Shown here piece after piece: positions 6,486 to 7,242 of a stretch of 7,242 bases of DNA (the stretch's first letter is position 1; each line of letters opens with the position of its first letter). A program made the translations under genes and the position numbers. A model generated the notes under the pieces. It saw only the letters and a program-made list of their open reading frames with translations. It did no database searches and was not told the origin of the DNA. The stretch comes from Actinomycetota bacterium (GTDB taxonomy: Bacteria; Actinomycetota; Humimicrobiia; Humimicrobiales; Humimicrobiaceae): contig JAMCVO010000644.1 in NCBI GenBank assembly GCA_023475715.1, forward strand, positions 1 through 7,242, read 5' to 3'.

Positions 6486-7242
6486 TTAGTGTGTATCTTT
6501 TTCGAAAATATAATATTCAGATAATTTTCTGAAAACATTAAAAACCATGGTTTTCCTTCCTTTATCCACACCCATAGCCTCCCAATTGTCATCATCAAAA
6601 TAAACAATAATCCCGCCTTTTTTACTCCCCCAGCTTTTTATTATAAACTCAGCTTCGTCTTCAATTTCTTTTTTGCTGCCAGAAAGAAGTGTGGATTGAT
6701 TATCAACACCTGTAAAAAAGCAGATTTTCCCGTTGAATCTTTCTCCTATTTCTTTAATTCCAACAGTCTTGGGACTTGACAAATTTACAGCATCAAGTCC
6801 TATATCAATAAATTCCGGGATAAACTCATTAATTTTTCCATCTGAATGCATCCAGACATGAAACCCATATTTATGAGCAAGATATATAATTTGTCTGTAT
6901 TTATCTTTAAATATTTTTCTCCAGAGATCTACTGATATAAATGTTGACTGTCCTGTTCCCCAGTCATCTGTTATTCCTATCCCATCAATCTTTAACTTGC
7001 TGTCTCCAATTTGTTTTATTATCTTTAAATTAAAATCAAGGATTATATCCAGAAGTTTTACTACATTTGCCTGATCCAGATATAAATCCATTAATGTCTT
7101 ATCAAAACCATGAAGCATATAAAGTCTTTCAAATAGAGTTAAAGGTATCCAGAAGAGGGTATACTTATCATTATCTATGTTCTTTTCGATTTCTATAAAT
7201 CTGCCGGAAGCAAAAGGGTCAGGAAATTTGTAATTTTTTATG
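6486..7242 (-). CDS. URO-D superfamily protein A (MtaA/CmuA-like fold), 5'-truncated by the window edge
   Basis: The open frame runs from the right window edge, so the first 251 residues seen here are the C-terminal part of a protein that family length suggests is about 340-380 aa. An in-frame ATG at 7118 is internal: the residues before it (KFPDPFASGRF, then LFERLYMLHGF) are typical URO-D-family sequence. Other family landmarks are GITDDWGTGQ at visible residues 89-98, HSDG at 132-135 followed by the IPEFIDIGLDAVN strand-helix unit, and TGVDNQSTL at 177-185. The superfamily contains uroporphyrinogen decarboxylase and the Zn-dependent methyl-corrinoid:CoM methyltransferases; the resemblance is to the latter-like, uncharacterised branch. 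The HxC zinc motif of MtaA/MtbA is replaced by HSD, and the C-terminus (IIVYFDDDNWEAMG) has no Cys or His at the usual third-ligand position, so ordinary Zn-methyltransferase chemistry is doubtful. It probably acts in the cytosol on the substrate of the adjacent importer. The substrate is unknown. The gene ends 120 bases before the binding-protein gene. Confidence 0.85.
   Translation of the reverse strand, partial: IKNYKFPDPFASGRFIEIEKNIDNDKYTLFWIPLTLFERLYMLHGFDKTLMDLYLDQANVVKLLDIILDFNLKIIKQIGDSKLKIDGIGITDDWGTGQSTFISVDLWRKIFKDKYRQIIYLAHKYGFHVWMHSDGKINEFIPEFIDIGLDAVNLSSPKTVGIKEIGERFNGKICFFTGVDNQSTLLSGSKKEIEDEAEFIIKSWGSKKGGIIVYFDDDNWEAMGVDKGRKTMVFNVFRKLSEYYIFEKDTH

Noticed and set aside
7227..7240. 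Another TTTGTAATTTTTTA-like word similar to the intergenic repeat
   Set aside because: It lies within the conserved coding frame of URO-D protein A in A/T-rich codons and has no inverted partner nearby. It is more likely chance, and it lowers the weight of the intergenic motif.

Overview
The window is a compact, AT-rich bacterial catabolic or transport locus. All seven recognisable genes are read on the minus strand, from the right end to the left. It holds a complete carbohydrate-type ABC importer core: a lipoprotein substrate-binding protein and two CUT1-family permeases. Around it lie three members of the uroporphyrinogen decarboxylase (URO-D/PF01208) superfamily and one M20-family metallo-deacylase/peptidase. 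The outermost two URO-D genes are cut by the window ends. I see no RNA genes, CRISPR array, transposase or phage genes.

Layout in transcription order: URO-D-like protein A (5' end beyond base 7242, stop at 6486); a 120-base regulatory-looking gap (6366-6485) with an inverted repeat and strong Shine-Dalgarno sequences; substrate-binding lipoprotein (6365-4905); MalF-type permease (4880-3930); MalG-type permease (3921-3058); URO-D-like protein B (best start 2965, stop 1832); M20 hydrolase (1783-476); URO-D-like protein C (433 to beyond base 1). Gaps between the genes after 6366 are 24, 8, 92, 48 and 42 bases. None contains a convincing terminator, so SBP-to-protein-C is probably one operon.

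The low GC content, purine-rich Shine-Dalgarno sites and a lipobox-anchored binding protein with a long Ala/Thr/Glu linker point to an anaerobic or fermentative bacterium of a low-GC or deep-branching lineage (Firmicutes-like, Atribacterota-like or similar). That assignment is inference from style only.

Working model (inference): the importer brings in a sugar-like or other small polar organic compound. The M20 enzyme hydrolyses an amide or acyl group on it. The URO-D-like proteins, whose non-haem relatives MtaA, MtbA and CmuA are Zn- and corrinoid-dependent methyltransferases, act on it by methyl transfer or a related reaction. The URO-D paralogs are not equivalent. Protein B has a plausible metal site (HxCxxC plus a C-terminal His), whereas protein A has HSDG at the same place. 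No ABC ATPase, transcription regulator or corrinoid protein is encoded in the window.
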